Below are positions 1 through 8,008 of a stretch of 20,326 nt of DNA, piece by piece (position 1 is the stretch's first letter; the number at the start of each line of letters is the position of its first letter). Source of the stretch: a virus; IMG/VR virus record IMGVR_UViG_3300046318_000005, positions 1-20,326 of that record; one strand, 5' to 3'. A model generated the notes under the pieces. The model saw only the letters and a list, made by a program, of their open reading frames with translations. It was not told the DNA's origin and searched no databases. Both the position numbers and the translations under genes were made by a program.

Positions 1-1173
1 AGCAGGAACTAATACACCATTGATAGCACCTCCAACAACTCCACCTCTAAGTGTAGCGTCGTTTAAGTATTTCCAGTCAGTTTTGTAGAAATCGTAACCT
101 CTACGGAATCCTGTAAATCCTAAGTTCAATGCCATTTCTTTATCGTTGTCAAACAAACCATAAGAAGTACCACCAGCACCGTAAGAGTTTTGAGCAGCCA
201 ACATATCGTCGATATCGAAAGAGAATTGACGGTTGATGAACAATACGTTTTCTTCGATAGCTCCTTGCTTGTCTAAACGTTGGATGATAGCATCAAAATC
301 AGCTAACGCAGTTGGGTTACCACCTGACCATACGTTACCTCTTTGTCCTACAGCGTAGAATAAACCTTCTGAACCTTTGTTTCCAAAAGCAGTATTAGCT
401 ACAGCTCCAGAGTTAGCCTCAGCAGGAACAGCTTCGATCATAGACATCTCTAAGTAATCTTCGAAACGCAAACGAGTTTCGTGCTCAGATTTAATGTACC
501 ATAAGTATCCAGTAGCTCCATTTTCAGTAGTTACTTCAACCCATCCGATTTGAGCCATGTCAGAACCAGAAACAGCGTACTTCTCTTTGATGATGATTGG
601 GCTGTTTTCGAAGATATCGTCTTGAGCCTCTAAAGATTCAGTTTGACCTTCAGTTCCTTTTTTGAATTCAGAACCATAAACGAAAGCAGTAACAGTTGCA
701 GTAGCAGCGAAAGACTGTCCAGCAGCTTCGTAGTAAGCTACGTCAAAAGTACCAGCAGCGTAATCAACAGAAGTAATGATAGCTTTGTTCGAGTTAGCAG
801 CAGCAGCGTTATCTGACAAGAAAACTGTTTGCCCTGGTTTGAAAGCGATAGATCCTGTTAAGGTATCATCAACTGTAATTGTAGCAGTATCTCCACCTAC
901 AGCTGCGTCAGAAGCACAGTCAATGTATTTAGTGTGAAGACGACCTTGTTCTGCCCATTTGATAAGGTCTGAGTTAGACGGCATTTCAGCTCCTACTGCT
1001 CTTAAGAAAGATGCAACAGAACGATTTCCGTAACGCTCGAATTCTTTTTCATAAGTATCAGGAAGATACTGATTCAAGAAGTCAAAATTTGTAATGTAGT
1101 TAGTGCTTAATGTTTGTCTTGTAGCACTAGGTTGTAATGCGAACCCTGGGGTTGCTTGTACTGATCCAGCCAT
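1..1173 (-). CDS. Major capsid protein (partial, C-terminus outside window)
   Basis: I read this frame directly from the sequence. It starts with ATG at 1173 (MAGSVQATPGFALQPSAT) and stays open for 391 codons to the window edge, so the C-terminus is missing. Features that suggest a capsid subunit are the Ala/Gly-rich composition, the E-loop-like charged stretch FERYGNRSVASFLRAVG near residues 45-62, a beta-rich middle, and the segment YDFYKTDWKYLNDATLRGG near the visible end, which resembles capsid proteins of crAss-like phages as I remember them. The gene lies just downstream of a scaffold-like protein and the portal, the usual place for an HK97-fold MCP. Codon use differs from the neighbours: Ile is mainly ATC with no ATA noticed, and Phe and Tyr favour TTC and TAC, as expected for a very highly expressed protein. 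No domain search was run, so the family assignment is inference. Confidence 0.85.
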   Translation of the reverse strand, partial: MAGSVQATPGFALQPSATRQTLSTNYITNFDFLNQYLPDTYEKEFERYGNRSVASFLRAVGAEMPSNSDLIKWAEQGRLHTKYIDCASDAAVGGDTATITVDDTLTGSIAFKPGQTVFLSDNAAAANSNKAIITSVDYAAGTFDVAYYEAAGQSFAATATVTAFVYGSEFKKGTEGQTESLEAQDDIFENSPIIIKEKYAVSGSDMAQIGWVEVTTENGATGYLWYIKSEHETRLRFEDYLEMSMIEAVPAEANSGAVANTAFGNKGSEGLFYAVGQRGNVWSGGNPTALADFDAIIQRLDKQGAIEENVLFINRQFSFDIDDMLAAQNSYGAGGTSYGLFDNDKEMALNLGFTGFRRGYDFYKTDWKYLNDATLRGGVVGGAINGVLVPA

Positions 1174-1186
1174 TTTGTTTTAATTT

Positions 1187-2290
1187 TTAATTGTTTCTAT
1201 TACTTTTTATTTTTAGTCCTCTTCCACTATCTCCATCAGTTGCAACAACTTTGAATCCAGACTGAGCAATTGACTGAGGAGCATTTCTCATCTCCATATC
1301 AATATTCTTAATTCTTTTGGTGTTATCTAATAACGCCTCTGCTCTACCTTGTTCGTAAAAGAACTTAGCAACTTTTTCTGGGTTCATAGCAGCAGCTAAT
1401 GAACGATGATAGCCAACGTGATCTGAAATCAGTCCATTCTCATCTAAATACTTAGATATAAAATTTGTAACGTCCGATTGTGCCTTCTTAACTTCTGCAA
1501 CATCTCCTGGTAAAAACTTAATTGTCTTATCTCCTACATTGAAATCAAAACCTTTGAATTCATCAGAGAAAAGTTCTTCAGTCTTCTTTTGAAAGTATTG
1601 AGACTTTTTAAGATTCTCCTCTTGTTGACTAGTGGAATCTTGAACATATTTCTTGTAAGCATTGTAAGTTTCTTTTTCGTCATCCGAAACCAATCCACCT
1701 TTTGACTCAAGAGGCGTCTTATAAGTTTCTTTGTACTCATCAAAAAACTTCTTAGCTTTAGCAAGCTCTTTTTTCTTAGCGATTTCCTTTTTCTTGATAT
1801 CTTTTGGATCATCAAACTCTTCATCGTAAGCAAACTTATCCTCGATCATATATTGAATATCATCTCTGTCCAAGTCCTCTTCCGTTTGAGAGTAGTACTC
1901 AACTAATAAATCATCTGGATCCATATCGTCAAAGTTTCTGTTTAATTTAACAAAATCTTCAATTCCACGTCCAGTTTCTTTTTTGTATTTAAAATACGCA
2001 GCTACGTCTTCTGGTAAGTCCTCTTTCTTTTCTTCTCTTTCCGCAAAAAGATCATTGATAGAGTTTACTTCCTTTCCGTATCTATTCTTAATATATGAAA
2101 GAACGTCATTATCTTCTAGCTCTGCCTTTGCTGGCTCTGCCGGTAATTCTGCTTCAGGTTCTTGTTGAACTTCTACATGTTCTGGTTCAGCAATACTCTC
2201 CTCATGCTTATCCAATAACTCTTGTTCAACTTCCTGTACTGATTTTTGTTCGGCGACACCTAGGTCCCTTACAGTAAAAGTGTTTTCCAT
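1187..2290 (-). CDS. Capsid scaffolding-like protein
   Basis: This 367-residue, highly charged protein lies between the portal block and the major capsid protein, where tailed phages usually encode the scaffold that directs procapsid assembly. The N-terminus (about 1-65) is acidic and rich in Glu and Pro. The middle (about 75-240) is rich in Lys, Glu and Asp and looks helical, with coiled-coil-like runs such as IKKKEIAKKKELAKAKKFF. The C-terminal part has a more ordered stretch (FNVGDKTIKFLPGDVAEVKK) and ends with a basic tail (GRGLKIKSNRNN). No protease motif, membrane segment or signal peptide is visible. A TAnnTTTG promoter element lies just upstream, so this gene and the MCP may have their own transcript. 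I do not recognise the exact family; scaffold is inferred from position and composition. Confidence 0.6.
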   Translation of the reverse strand: MENTFTVRDLGVAEQKSVQEVEQELLDKHEESIAEPEHVEVQQEPEAELPAEPAKAELEDNDVLSYIKNRYGKEVNSINDLFAEREEKKEDLPEDVAAYFKYKKETGRGIEDFVKLNRNFDDMDPDDLLVEYYSQTEEDLDRDDIQYMIEDKFAYDEEFDDPKDIKKKEIAKKKELAKAKKFFDEYKETYKTPLESKGGLVSDDEKETYNAYKKYVQDSTSQQEENLKKSQYFQKKTEELFSDEFKGFDFNVGDKTIKFLPGDVAEVKKAQSDVTNFISKYLDENGLISDHVGYHRSLAAAMNPEKVAKFFYEQGRAEALLDNTKRIKNIDMEMRNAPQSIAQSGFKVVATDGDSGRGLKIKSNRNN

Positions 2291-2306
2291 TTGATTTAAT
2301 TTTTTG

Positions 2307-2314
2307 CAAAGTTA
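2307..2314 (-). promoter_or_regulatory. Candidate Bacteroidota promoter (-7 element) for scaffold and capsid genes
   Basis: The minus strand reads TAACTTTG here, matching the Bacteroidota -7 consensus TAnnTTTG. It lies 17 bases upstream of the scaffold-like gene's ATG at 2290. I see no clear TTTG -33 element at the expected distance, so support is moderate. A promoter here would give the scaffold and MCP expression independent of the upstream packaging genes. Confidence 0.45.
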
Positions 2315-2320
2315 CTTAAT

Positions 2321-2341
2321 TATAATTTTATACTATCTAGG
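2321..2341. repeat. Imperfect direct repeat, copy at the 3' end of the endonuclease gene
   Basis: This 21-base stretch matches 3055-3075 at 18 of 21 positions in the same orientation without gaps. It contains the stop codon of the homing endonuclease (2337-2339). The partner copy contains the stop codon of the portal gene. The endonuclease gene therefore lies between two copies of one sequence. Confidence 0.6.
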
Positions 2342-3035
2342 CATAAATCATGCTTGTTTTATTAGGTCTATGCCCTGTTAAATAATTATTAAGGGTAGAC
2401 CTAATCATGTTGTGAGCTTTAGCTGCATCAGCTATGCATCCATAGTATATTCCGGTTTGTGTGTTTAAAATTATTTTAGCTTTATAGTTTTTTTCTCCAG
2501 AAATGCTTTTGCTTCTCTTTAATAAACACTCCTTAGATAATTTTCTTCCAGTTAAAGCTTTTGATATTTTATCTCTTCTTTCTTTAGAAAACACAGTTCC
2601 TTTATTACTTTCTGATATTTTAAGTCTTGTCTGTATTGATACAGGCCTACCTATCAATCCTTTCTTTATTTTTTGTATAGCCTCTTCAGTATGCTTAAAT
2701 CCTTTTACTGAATTAGAAATTCTAGCCTTCATTTCGTCAGATATAACTTTTCTTGAATCGTTTGAGTTTGTTAAAAGACAATTCAATCCCTTTTTACCTA
2801 TACATTCATATCTATCTTGCCAATATCTTTCCTTTTGGTTTAATTGATCTTTATCGCATTCTTCTATAACTTCAAAAACATGGTTATCCCATCCGTATTT
2901 TTTAATAGAACTATATAACCTTACTTGTAATTTACAACTACAACTTGCGTATTTTTTAATTCTATTTTCTATATTAACACTCTGTCCGACATATACCTTA
3001 CCTGAAGGAGATGTTATTTTGTATATACCTATCAT
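2337..3035 (-). CDS. GIY-YIG homing endonuclease with NUMOD repeats
   Basis: This 232-residue protein begins with a GIY-YIG nuclease domain (about 1-90): GIY at 3-5, YVG at 15-17, the conserved Arg at 25, and the catalytic Glu at about 69 in KERYW. The middle has repeated NUMOD3-type DNA-binding motifs (HTEEAIQKIKKG, SIQTRLKISESNKG, SKERRDKISKALTGRKLS). The C-terminus (about 185-232) resembles a NUMOD1 helix-turn-helix module ending in NKTSMIYA. Such enzymes cut allelic sites and spread by recombination; they are not needed for the virion. The gene is free-standing between portal and scaffold genes. Its 31- and 46-base flanks leave no room for a group I intron. It has its own candidate promoter. 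The closest relative in this window is the endonuclease at 9694-10284. Confidence 0.9.
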   Translation of the reverse strand: MIGIYKITSPSGKVYVGQSVNIENRIKKYASCSCKLQVRLYSSIKKYGWDNHVFEVIEECDKDQLNQKERYWQDRYECIGKKGLNCLLTNSNDSRKVISDEMKARISNSVKGFKHTEEAIQKIKKGLIGRPVSIQTRLKISESNKGTVFSKERRDKISKALTGRKLSKECLLKRSKSISGEKNYKAKIILNTQTGIYYGCIADAAKAHNMIRSTLNNYLTGHRPNKTSMIYA

Positions 3036-3050
3036 AAATTATATTTTGTA

Positions 3051-3081
3051 CAAATATAATGTTTTATTATCTAGGTTCAAA
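3051..3081 (-). promoter_or_regulatory. Candidate Bacteroidota promoter for the homing endonuclease
   Basis: Reading the minus strand, TTTG (3078-3081) is followed by exactly 19 bases and then TATATTTG (3051-3058). This fits the Bacteroidota arrangement of a TTTG -33 element and a TAnnTTTG -7 element. The -33 element lies inside the last codons of the portal gene. The endonuclease ATG is at 3035, leaving a short leader. This is the best-formed promoter candidate in the window. Confidence 0.6.
3055..3075. repeat. Imperfect direct repeat, copy at the 3' end of the portal gene
   Basis: Partner of 2321-2341, with 18 of 21 identical bases in the same orientation. It covers the last two sense codons and the stop codon of the portal gene plus the AT-rich spacer, and it overlaps the endonuclease promoter. 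The portal copy is probably the original. Confidence 0.6.
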
Positions 3082-5502
3082 CTCAGCAAAATCGAACGAA
3101 TCCAAACTATCATTTGTAGATTCGAAATTCATAGGAGGCAGGTTGTTTTTACGTTGATCAATTAGTTTAGACTGCTGTGTGTTTTGTAGGCTTATACGCT
3201 TATCCTTAGCTTCTTCTTTTAACTGCTCTTTTGTTTTGACAGTTTCAAATTCGGCTCCTTTAAGTTGCATCTGCATTTGGAATTCCATCTGCATAAGCTC
3301 CATTTTTAATTGAGCCTCACTCTTCATCTTCTCAATTTCGTATGCAACCTCTGCTTGCTTAATCTGCATTTTAGACTGAGTCTCAGCTTGTATATTTTGC
3401 ATTGCTGTCTGAGCTGCCATTTGCTGTGACTGCATTTGGATCTGACCTTGCATTTGTTGCTTAGCCTGCTCGTTCTTTTGTAGCTGCTCTTCTTTTTTCT
3501 TTCTCTTAAGTTTAAGCAACTGATTAGCTAGCTTAAGGTTTCTCATCTCTCTAATATCAATAGCATCCTCTAAGTAAATAGAGTCGCGAGATAAAGCCAG
3601 GCTAATGTTTTGTTCTAACTGAGCCTTTTCTTCTTCGTCAGGTGAAACCTCTATAAATATACCGAAGTCATAAAGATATAAATCTTTTATTTCATCAAGT
3701 ATGCCAACATTGTACTTTCCAATCTGATTAATGAACTCTTCTTTAAAATCAGAGTACTCTAGTATATCAGCTACCCTGTATGATATAGCCTCTGCTAATG
3801 ATTTAGTTACAAATAAACTAGACTCAAGGATGTGTCTTGTAGCTGTATTTGAATTAAGAGCGGCCAACTTCTGAACACCTACCAAAGAGTTAGGGTCTGG
3901 ATTAGATCCATCTCTAGCCTCATTCAATCCTGTTACATCCCTAATCATACTTAGGTAGTGGTTATAACTAGCTACTAAGCTAGATATTTTACCTTGTCCG
4001 CTGTTAGAGTTAAGTTCTTGAATTGGAACTCTGGCGTTATTGAATTCACCATCTCCAGTATAACTTCTACCGATAACACTACCCGTTTGGAAGTATAATC
4101 TAAGAGCGTCCTCTGGATTGTAAGCTGCACCGTTACCTAAGTCTACTTCATTAAGTCCATCAGCATCAATAAATACGCCATCAGGAACTACCTTAGCAAT
4201 AACCTGTTGTAGCTTTAAGTGTGTCATTTGAATTAAGTCAGCAAAAGGAATCATTCTCTTAACAAGAGACTCTATGCTTCCTTTGTACATTCTAGGAGCC
4301 ACAGCTATGTAGTTAGGTATTGCGTGTTGAGAAGCTGATTTAGGACGCACCATGTTTCGAGATAACTCCCACTTAAGCATGATGTTAGTACCCATAACCA
4401 TTACACCATCGTACCAAACGTCGATAGTCTTTTCTATTTTTTCGAATCTACCTTCATCCATCATTTCTTGTGGAGGATTGAAAGTGTCGTCCTTTTCTAT
4501 TATCTTATAAGTTCCGTCTTCTAGATTCTTTTTCTTGTAGACGATTTTTTTAGTAGTCTTGTAGTTAACATACAATAACGTAGCGGTATCGTTGCTAAAT
4601 AAACTATTATTGTAGAACTGTGCTGAATTATAATAATCGTACCATGACTGGCTGTACTTTGAAATTTCAGCTAAATCCTCGTTAGTAAGGGTAGGATCAA
4701 TTTTAACTAGCTCTGTAATTGGAACAGTTTTAATTTCACCCCAATAGAAACAATCCTTAAAGTAAGGATCCTCTGTGTAACTATAAACAACGTTAGCAGG
4801 ATCTACGTACTCAATTCTTACACCGTCTCCAGGAAGGAACATGTGCTTAGCCATGCCCACACCAATTGTAGCGATGTCGTAGTCTACTCTTTTTCTAGTT
4901 TCATTATATTTGTTTTCGTCAAATACAGTATTAATAGCCTCTTCTTCAGCTATCTCAATTGCAGGCTTGTACTTAAGCTGCATGTATAATGAAAGTTCTT
5001 CGTCATTCTCAGGAAGATCATCTGGATTAGTATCAAACGCGTTAACACCGAACTGATCCTTAACCTGAAGTAACAAGTCCTTTGATACCATGTCAGCCTG
5101 AATCATATCCTGATACTTAGATCTTTTATCAGCAGACATAGCGTCCTGAGCATATGCTTTAGGCTTGAATAATCTGTCGTTCATTCCATTAACAACAATA
5201 TCAACAAACTTAGGTATAATAGGAACCGGAGTAAAGTCAAGATTAGTATGAGATAAGTCGCCGTCAACAGCTATTTGATCTTTGTACTTGCCTATTGACT
5301 GTTCGCCTCTTGCATACAATCTTAATTTATGGAAGTTACCCCACTGATCATAGAATCTTGAATTGTTTCCATCCTTTCTAAACCATTCGTACTGAATACT
5401 TTGAGAGATCTGTAGACCATACTCAAATGTTTCCTTCTCTTTATCTGAAGCAAACTGGTTTGGAAAAGCAGTTGCAGGTATATTTATTTTTACGTCTTTC
5501 AT
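3067..5502 (-). CDS. Portal protein
   Basis: This 811-residue protein is encoded directly after the large terminase (TAA next to ATG at 5502/5503), the classic place for the portal, the dodecameric ring at the capsid vertex through which DNA is pumped. The N-terminal two thirds have portal-like features: an early region on the DNA path (FTPVPIIPKFVDIVVNGMND), a beta segment with DGVRIEYVDPANVVYSYTED, and a helical stem/crown region with SMIRDVTGLNEARDGSNPDPNSLVG. From about residue 655 to 780 there is a very long coiled coil rich in Gln, Met, Lys and Glu. The C-terminus is acidic (SLDSFDFAEFEPR). Length and the Gln/Met-rich tail resemble portals of crAss-like phages; this comparison is from memory. 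Confidence 0.85.
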   Translation of the reverse strand: MKDVKINIPATAFPNQFASDKEKETFEYGLQISQSIQYEWFRKDGNNSRFYDQWGNFHKLRLYARGEQSIGKYKDQIAVDGDLSHTNLDFTPVPIIPKFVDIVVNGMNDRLFKPKAYAQDAMSADKRSKYQDMIQADMVSKDLLLQVKDQFGVNAFDTNPDDLPENDEELSLYMQLKYKPAIEIAEEEAINTVFDENKYNETRKRVDYDIATIGVGMAKHMFLPGDGVRIEYVDPANVVYSYTEDPYFKDCFYWGEIKTVPITELVKIDPTLTNEDLAEISKYSQSWYDYYNSAQFYNNSLFSNDTATLLYVNYKTTKKIVYKKKNLEDGTYKIIEKDDTFNPPQEMMDEGRFEKIEKTIDVWYDGVMVMGTNIMLKWELSRNMVRPKSASQHAIPNYIAVAPRMYKGSIESLVKRMIPFADLIQMTHLKLQQVIAKVVPDGVFIDADGLNEVDLGNGAAYNPEDALRLYFQTGSVIGRSYTGDGEFNNARVPIQELNSNSGQGKISSLVASYNHYLSMIRDVTGLNEARDGSNPDPNSLVGVQKLAALNSNTATRHILESSLFVTKSLAEAISYRVADILEYSDFKEEFINQIGKYNVGILDEIKDLYLYDFGIFIEVSPDEEEKAQLEQNISLALSRDSIYLEDAIDIREMRNLKLANQLLKLKRKKKEEQLQKNEQAKQQMQGQIQMQSQQMAAQTAMQNIQAETQSKMQIKQAEVAYEIEKMKSEAQLKMELMQMEFQMQMQLKGAEFETVKTKEQLKEEAKDKRISLQNTQQSKLIDQRKNNLPPMNFESTNDSLDSFDFAEFEPR

Positions 5503-7749
5503 TTATCTAATAAGTTCACTTCTAGTTCCTGAGTTATTATACTTTGCAAAATTAATACTTATTTTCGACTCTTTCTTTGCCGCCAAGTATATGTTCTTCT
5601 GATTAGCCATTATAGCTAGTCCTGAACTAATTGCAGCATCAAATTTGGTTCTGTTATTTATGTCAAATTTAGCCCACTCCTCTATTGTCCTAGTAAAGTA
5701 CATGTCTCCCATTTCATCTGAATCTCTATACGTACCTTCAGTATCCATTCCGACATATTTTTCAATATACGACTGAATAGCGGCCGCGTGAGATTGCTTA
5801 ACATCTTCAGACGAGTTAGGTATTCCTCCAAGCTCCTTCTCTGTCTTTGACAGATTAGTGAAGTGCTTATCTGGCCTGTTCATTGAGAATCCTCTGTATC
5901 CCCTGTTTTTAAAGTGATACAATAACCTAGGCTTATTATTCTCCACAAGGATAGGCATTCCATAGAATACACACGCCATTAGAACCTCTTCAAAAAATAT
6001 CTCCGCTGTCTGAGGACGAGCTATATACTCAAGGAAGAAGTGGTTACTAGGAGCATTATCCATATTAAACTTAGTAAGTCCGTGTAGAGATCCGTTTGAT
6101 CCTCCGCCTCCGACAGTTCCGGATATATCGTAAGGGTCACAACCAAAAGCACCAATGTGCTCATTACCAGGGTACTTGTTTCCATTTTTATAAACTACTT
6201 GGTTCTGCATTGCTGAATTAGGAATCCACGAAACTAGGAATCTCCCCCTTGGATCCGGAGTCCAAATAACTTGAGTATCCTTTTCTCCGTTCTTCCAGTG
6301 AAACGATCCTCTTGTTAGTATCTGATCTCTAATTAGAGAGTCATTATAGTCTATCTGTTGATAGATCTTTGTTAAGTTAAACAAAGACGCCTTACTCTCA
6401 TCTCTAAACGCGTGAGACTCTGTTCTGGAGAACTGTCTGTAGAACTCATTCAATGCATCCGCATCATTCTTCAAGGACGCAACCTCATTCTCCCAGTAGT
6501 CTATAGCTCCGTTTGTTATTAGTCTTCCGTCTATTCCAGTTATTGGAGTTTCTGGTTTTCTAAACACAGGCATTCCGTATCTATCTATGTATCCTTCGAA
6601 GTTCCACTCCATTGGGATATATAGTGAGTACATACCAGACTTAGTCTGACCATTCTCGTTACGAGTCTTTATGTTAGAGTCCTCGTATAGTTTCTTAAAA
6701 TTAGATCCACCTTTAGCAAGCGCATTAGGAGTTGATCCCATCATACACTTACCGATAATTCTACTACCTAAACGAAGACACGTCTTTCTAACTCGCCATC
6801 CATTAAGTATATTATTAGGAGCCTCTAACTTACCAGACTCATCCTCAACAAGGTAGACTAGCTTTTCCCCATCGTAACTGTTGTCAGCTGTATTCTTCCA
6901 GTCGATGGACGTGTCCAATCCTTCTAGCTCAGCCTCTGAACTATCATACATATTCTTCTTTGTAATCTTAGAAGCAGGTACCCTAAACGCTAGTTCTGTT
7001 TTAGGTTTATCCATACCGTCCATGATTGGCTTGAAAAAGAACGGAAGGTTACTTGATATTGGTACAACCTTATTAGTAAACATAGTCTTAGCATCACCCC
7101 CTGTCTTAGACTGAATACCTATTCTAGCGTCCTTAGCTAATGTAGCTATATTTACAGCTTCAGACGAGGCCATAAAGGAGAATCCAGAACGTCTAATCTT
7201 TAAGTAGACCATACCGAAGCATCTATCATCTGCGCGACATGCTTCCCAGTAAATAAAGAATATTCTGTTAGCCTCTCGAAAGTCTGGAAGTCCGACGTCA
7301 ATCTTTGTCCATTGACAGTACATGTAGTGAGATCCTGTCATGTACGTCTCTACTCCATTATTCATGAAGAAGAATCCGTTCTCTCTTCTATCGAACTCAG
7401 TCTCTATATAGTCAACCCATTTAGACTTGAAATCATTAGGCATGTCATGCCAGTGAAATATAGACTTAATTTTATCTAATTCCTTTGGATACTCAAATGG
7501 CTCCCAGTACTGTAGTTCCTTCTTCTTGTCCCTTGAGTATATTGAGTCAGGAGTCTTTGGTAGCGCTATAAATAGTCCGTTTACATTATAGACTTCACCA
7601 ATAGTTCCGTTCTTAGATATAACAATCATGTCATACTTCTCGTCGTATCCGTACTGCCAAGACTTTTTATTGTTCTTATTGGCTAGTACAGTTGGCGGAA
7701 TATGATTCTTTACAACTGAGTATAAACTATTTTGATCGTTTTTCTGCAA
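5503..7749 (-). CDS. terL: Terminase large subunit (packaging ATPase and nuclease)
   Basis: This 748-residue protein has the two-domain layout of a phage packaging motor. In the ATPase part, a degenerate Walker A-like loop KIRRSGFS lies at about 184-191, Walker B (LVYLVEDES) at about 298-306 with the acidic pair ED/DE, and a coupling motif GSTPNA at about 338-343. The RNase H-like nuclease part has acidic candidates Asp538 (GCDPYD), Glu603 (LVENNK) and Asp704 (KFDAAIS). Conserved terminase landmarks such as FYRQFSRTESHAFRD precede the nuclease. It translocates DNA into the prohead and cuts concatemers. The start at 7749 overlaps the preceding small gene by 23 bases, and the portal follows immediately, consistent with one operon. 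The Walker A differs from the usual GKT/S form but resembles other phage terminases that keep Arg and Ser there. Confidence 0.93.
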   Translation of the reverse strand: MQKNDQNSLYSVVKNHIPPTVLANKNNKKSWQYGYDEKYDMIVISKNGTIGEVYNVNGLFIALPKTPDSIYSRDKKKELQYWEPFEYPKELDKIKSIFHWHDMPNDFKSKWVDYIETEFDRRENGFFFMNNGVETYMTGSHYMYCQWTKIDVGLPDFREANRIFFIYWEACRADDRCFGMVYLKIRRSGFSFMASSEAVNIATLAKDARIGIQSKTGGDAKTMFTNKVVPISSNLPFFFKPIMDGMDKPKTELAFRVPASKITKKNMYDSSEAELEGLDTSIDWKNTADNSYDGEKLVYLVEDESGKLEAPNNILNGWRVRKTCLRLGSRIIGKCMMGSTPNALAKGGSNFKKLYEDSNIKTRNENGQTKSGMYSLYIPMEWNFEGYIDRYGMPVFRKPETPITGIDGRLITNGAIDYWENEVASLKNDADALNEFYRQFSRTESHAFRDESKASLFNLTKIYQQIDYNDSLIRDQILTRGSFHWKNGEKDTQVIWTPDPRGRFLVSWIPNSAMQNQVVYKNGNKYPGNEHIGAFGCDPYDISGTVGGGGSNGSLHGLTKFNMDNAPSNHFFLEYIARPQTAEIFFEEVLMACVFYGMPILVENNKPRLLYHFKNRGYRGFSMNRPDKHFTNLSKTEKELGGIPNSSEDVKQSHAAAIQSYIEKYVGMDTEGTYRDSDEMGDMYFTRTIEEWAKFDINNRTKFDAAISSGLAIMANQKNIYLAAKKESKISINFAKYNNSGTRSELIR

Positions 7750-8008
7750 ATCCCTGTATTTTAGGTTCTGGCTTAGCTACTTCTTTTGGATCCTCATTGA
7801 GTTTTTCAGACTCTGATTCTATTCTATTAAGAATACTAAACGCATCTTCTATAGCTAAACGTTTGGTTGCCGCGGCGTTTTTTAGTTTGTCAGATGACAA
7901 GTCATCGTCTCCACCTCTTATAATTGTATCTTCAGCAACTTTAATGAGTTCTTCAACTGCTTTGTAACCAGCCGCTATGATACGCTCTTTTATGTCTTTT
8001 AATTCCAT
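7727..8008 (-). CDS. Small helical protein, possible terminase small subunit
   Basis: This 93-residue protein overlaps the start of the large terminase by 23 bases, the usual place for a small terminase subunit, which recognises packaging sites. It is predicted by eye to be mostly helical, with an N-terminal helix (MELKDIKERIIAAGYKAVEELIKVAED), a Gly-Asp turn, a central helix (SSDKLKNAAATKRLAIEDAFSILNRIES) and a charged Pro-containing tail. No clear helix-turn-helix is visible. Proteins of this look are, as I recall, common just upstream of TerL in phages of Flavobacteria. The TerS role is inferred from position only. Confidence 0.45.
   Translation of the reverse strand: MELKDIKERIIAAGYKAVEELIKVAEDTIIRGGDDDLSSDKLKNAAATKRLAIEDAFSILNRIESESEKLNEDPKEVAKPEPKIQGFAEKRSK

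Noticed and set aside
1534-1833. 99-codon minus-strand frame
   Set aside because: It is out of frame inside the scaffold-like gene. The Lys/Arg/Leu/Ser-rich sequence is a shifted reading of the Lys/Glu-rich coiled coil.
2503-2847. 114-codon open frame on the plus strand
   Set aside because: It is antisense to the clear GIY-YIG endonuclease. The hydrophobic composition is the mirror of Lys-rich codons, not a real membrane protein.
2291-3066. Group I intron carrying the endonuclease
   Set aside because: Flanks are only 46 and 31 bases, too short for an intron core, and both neighbouring genes are complete rather than split.
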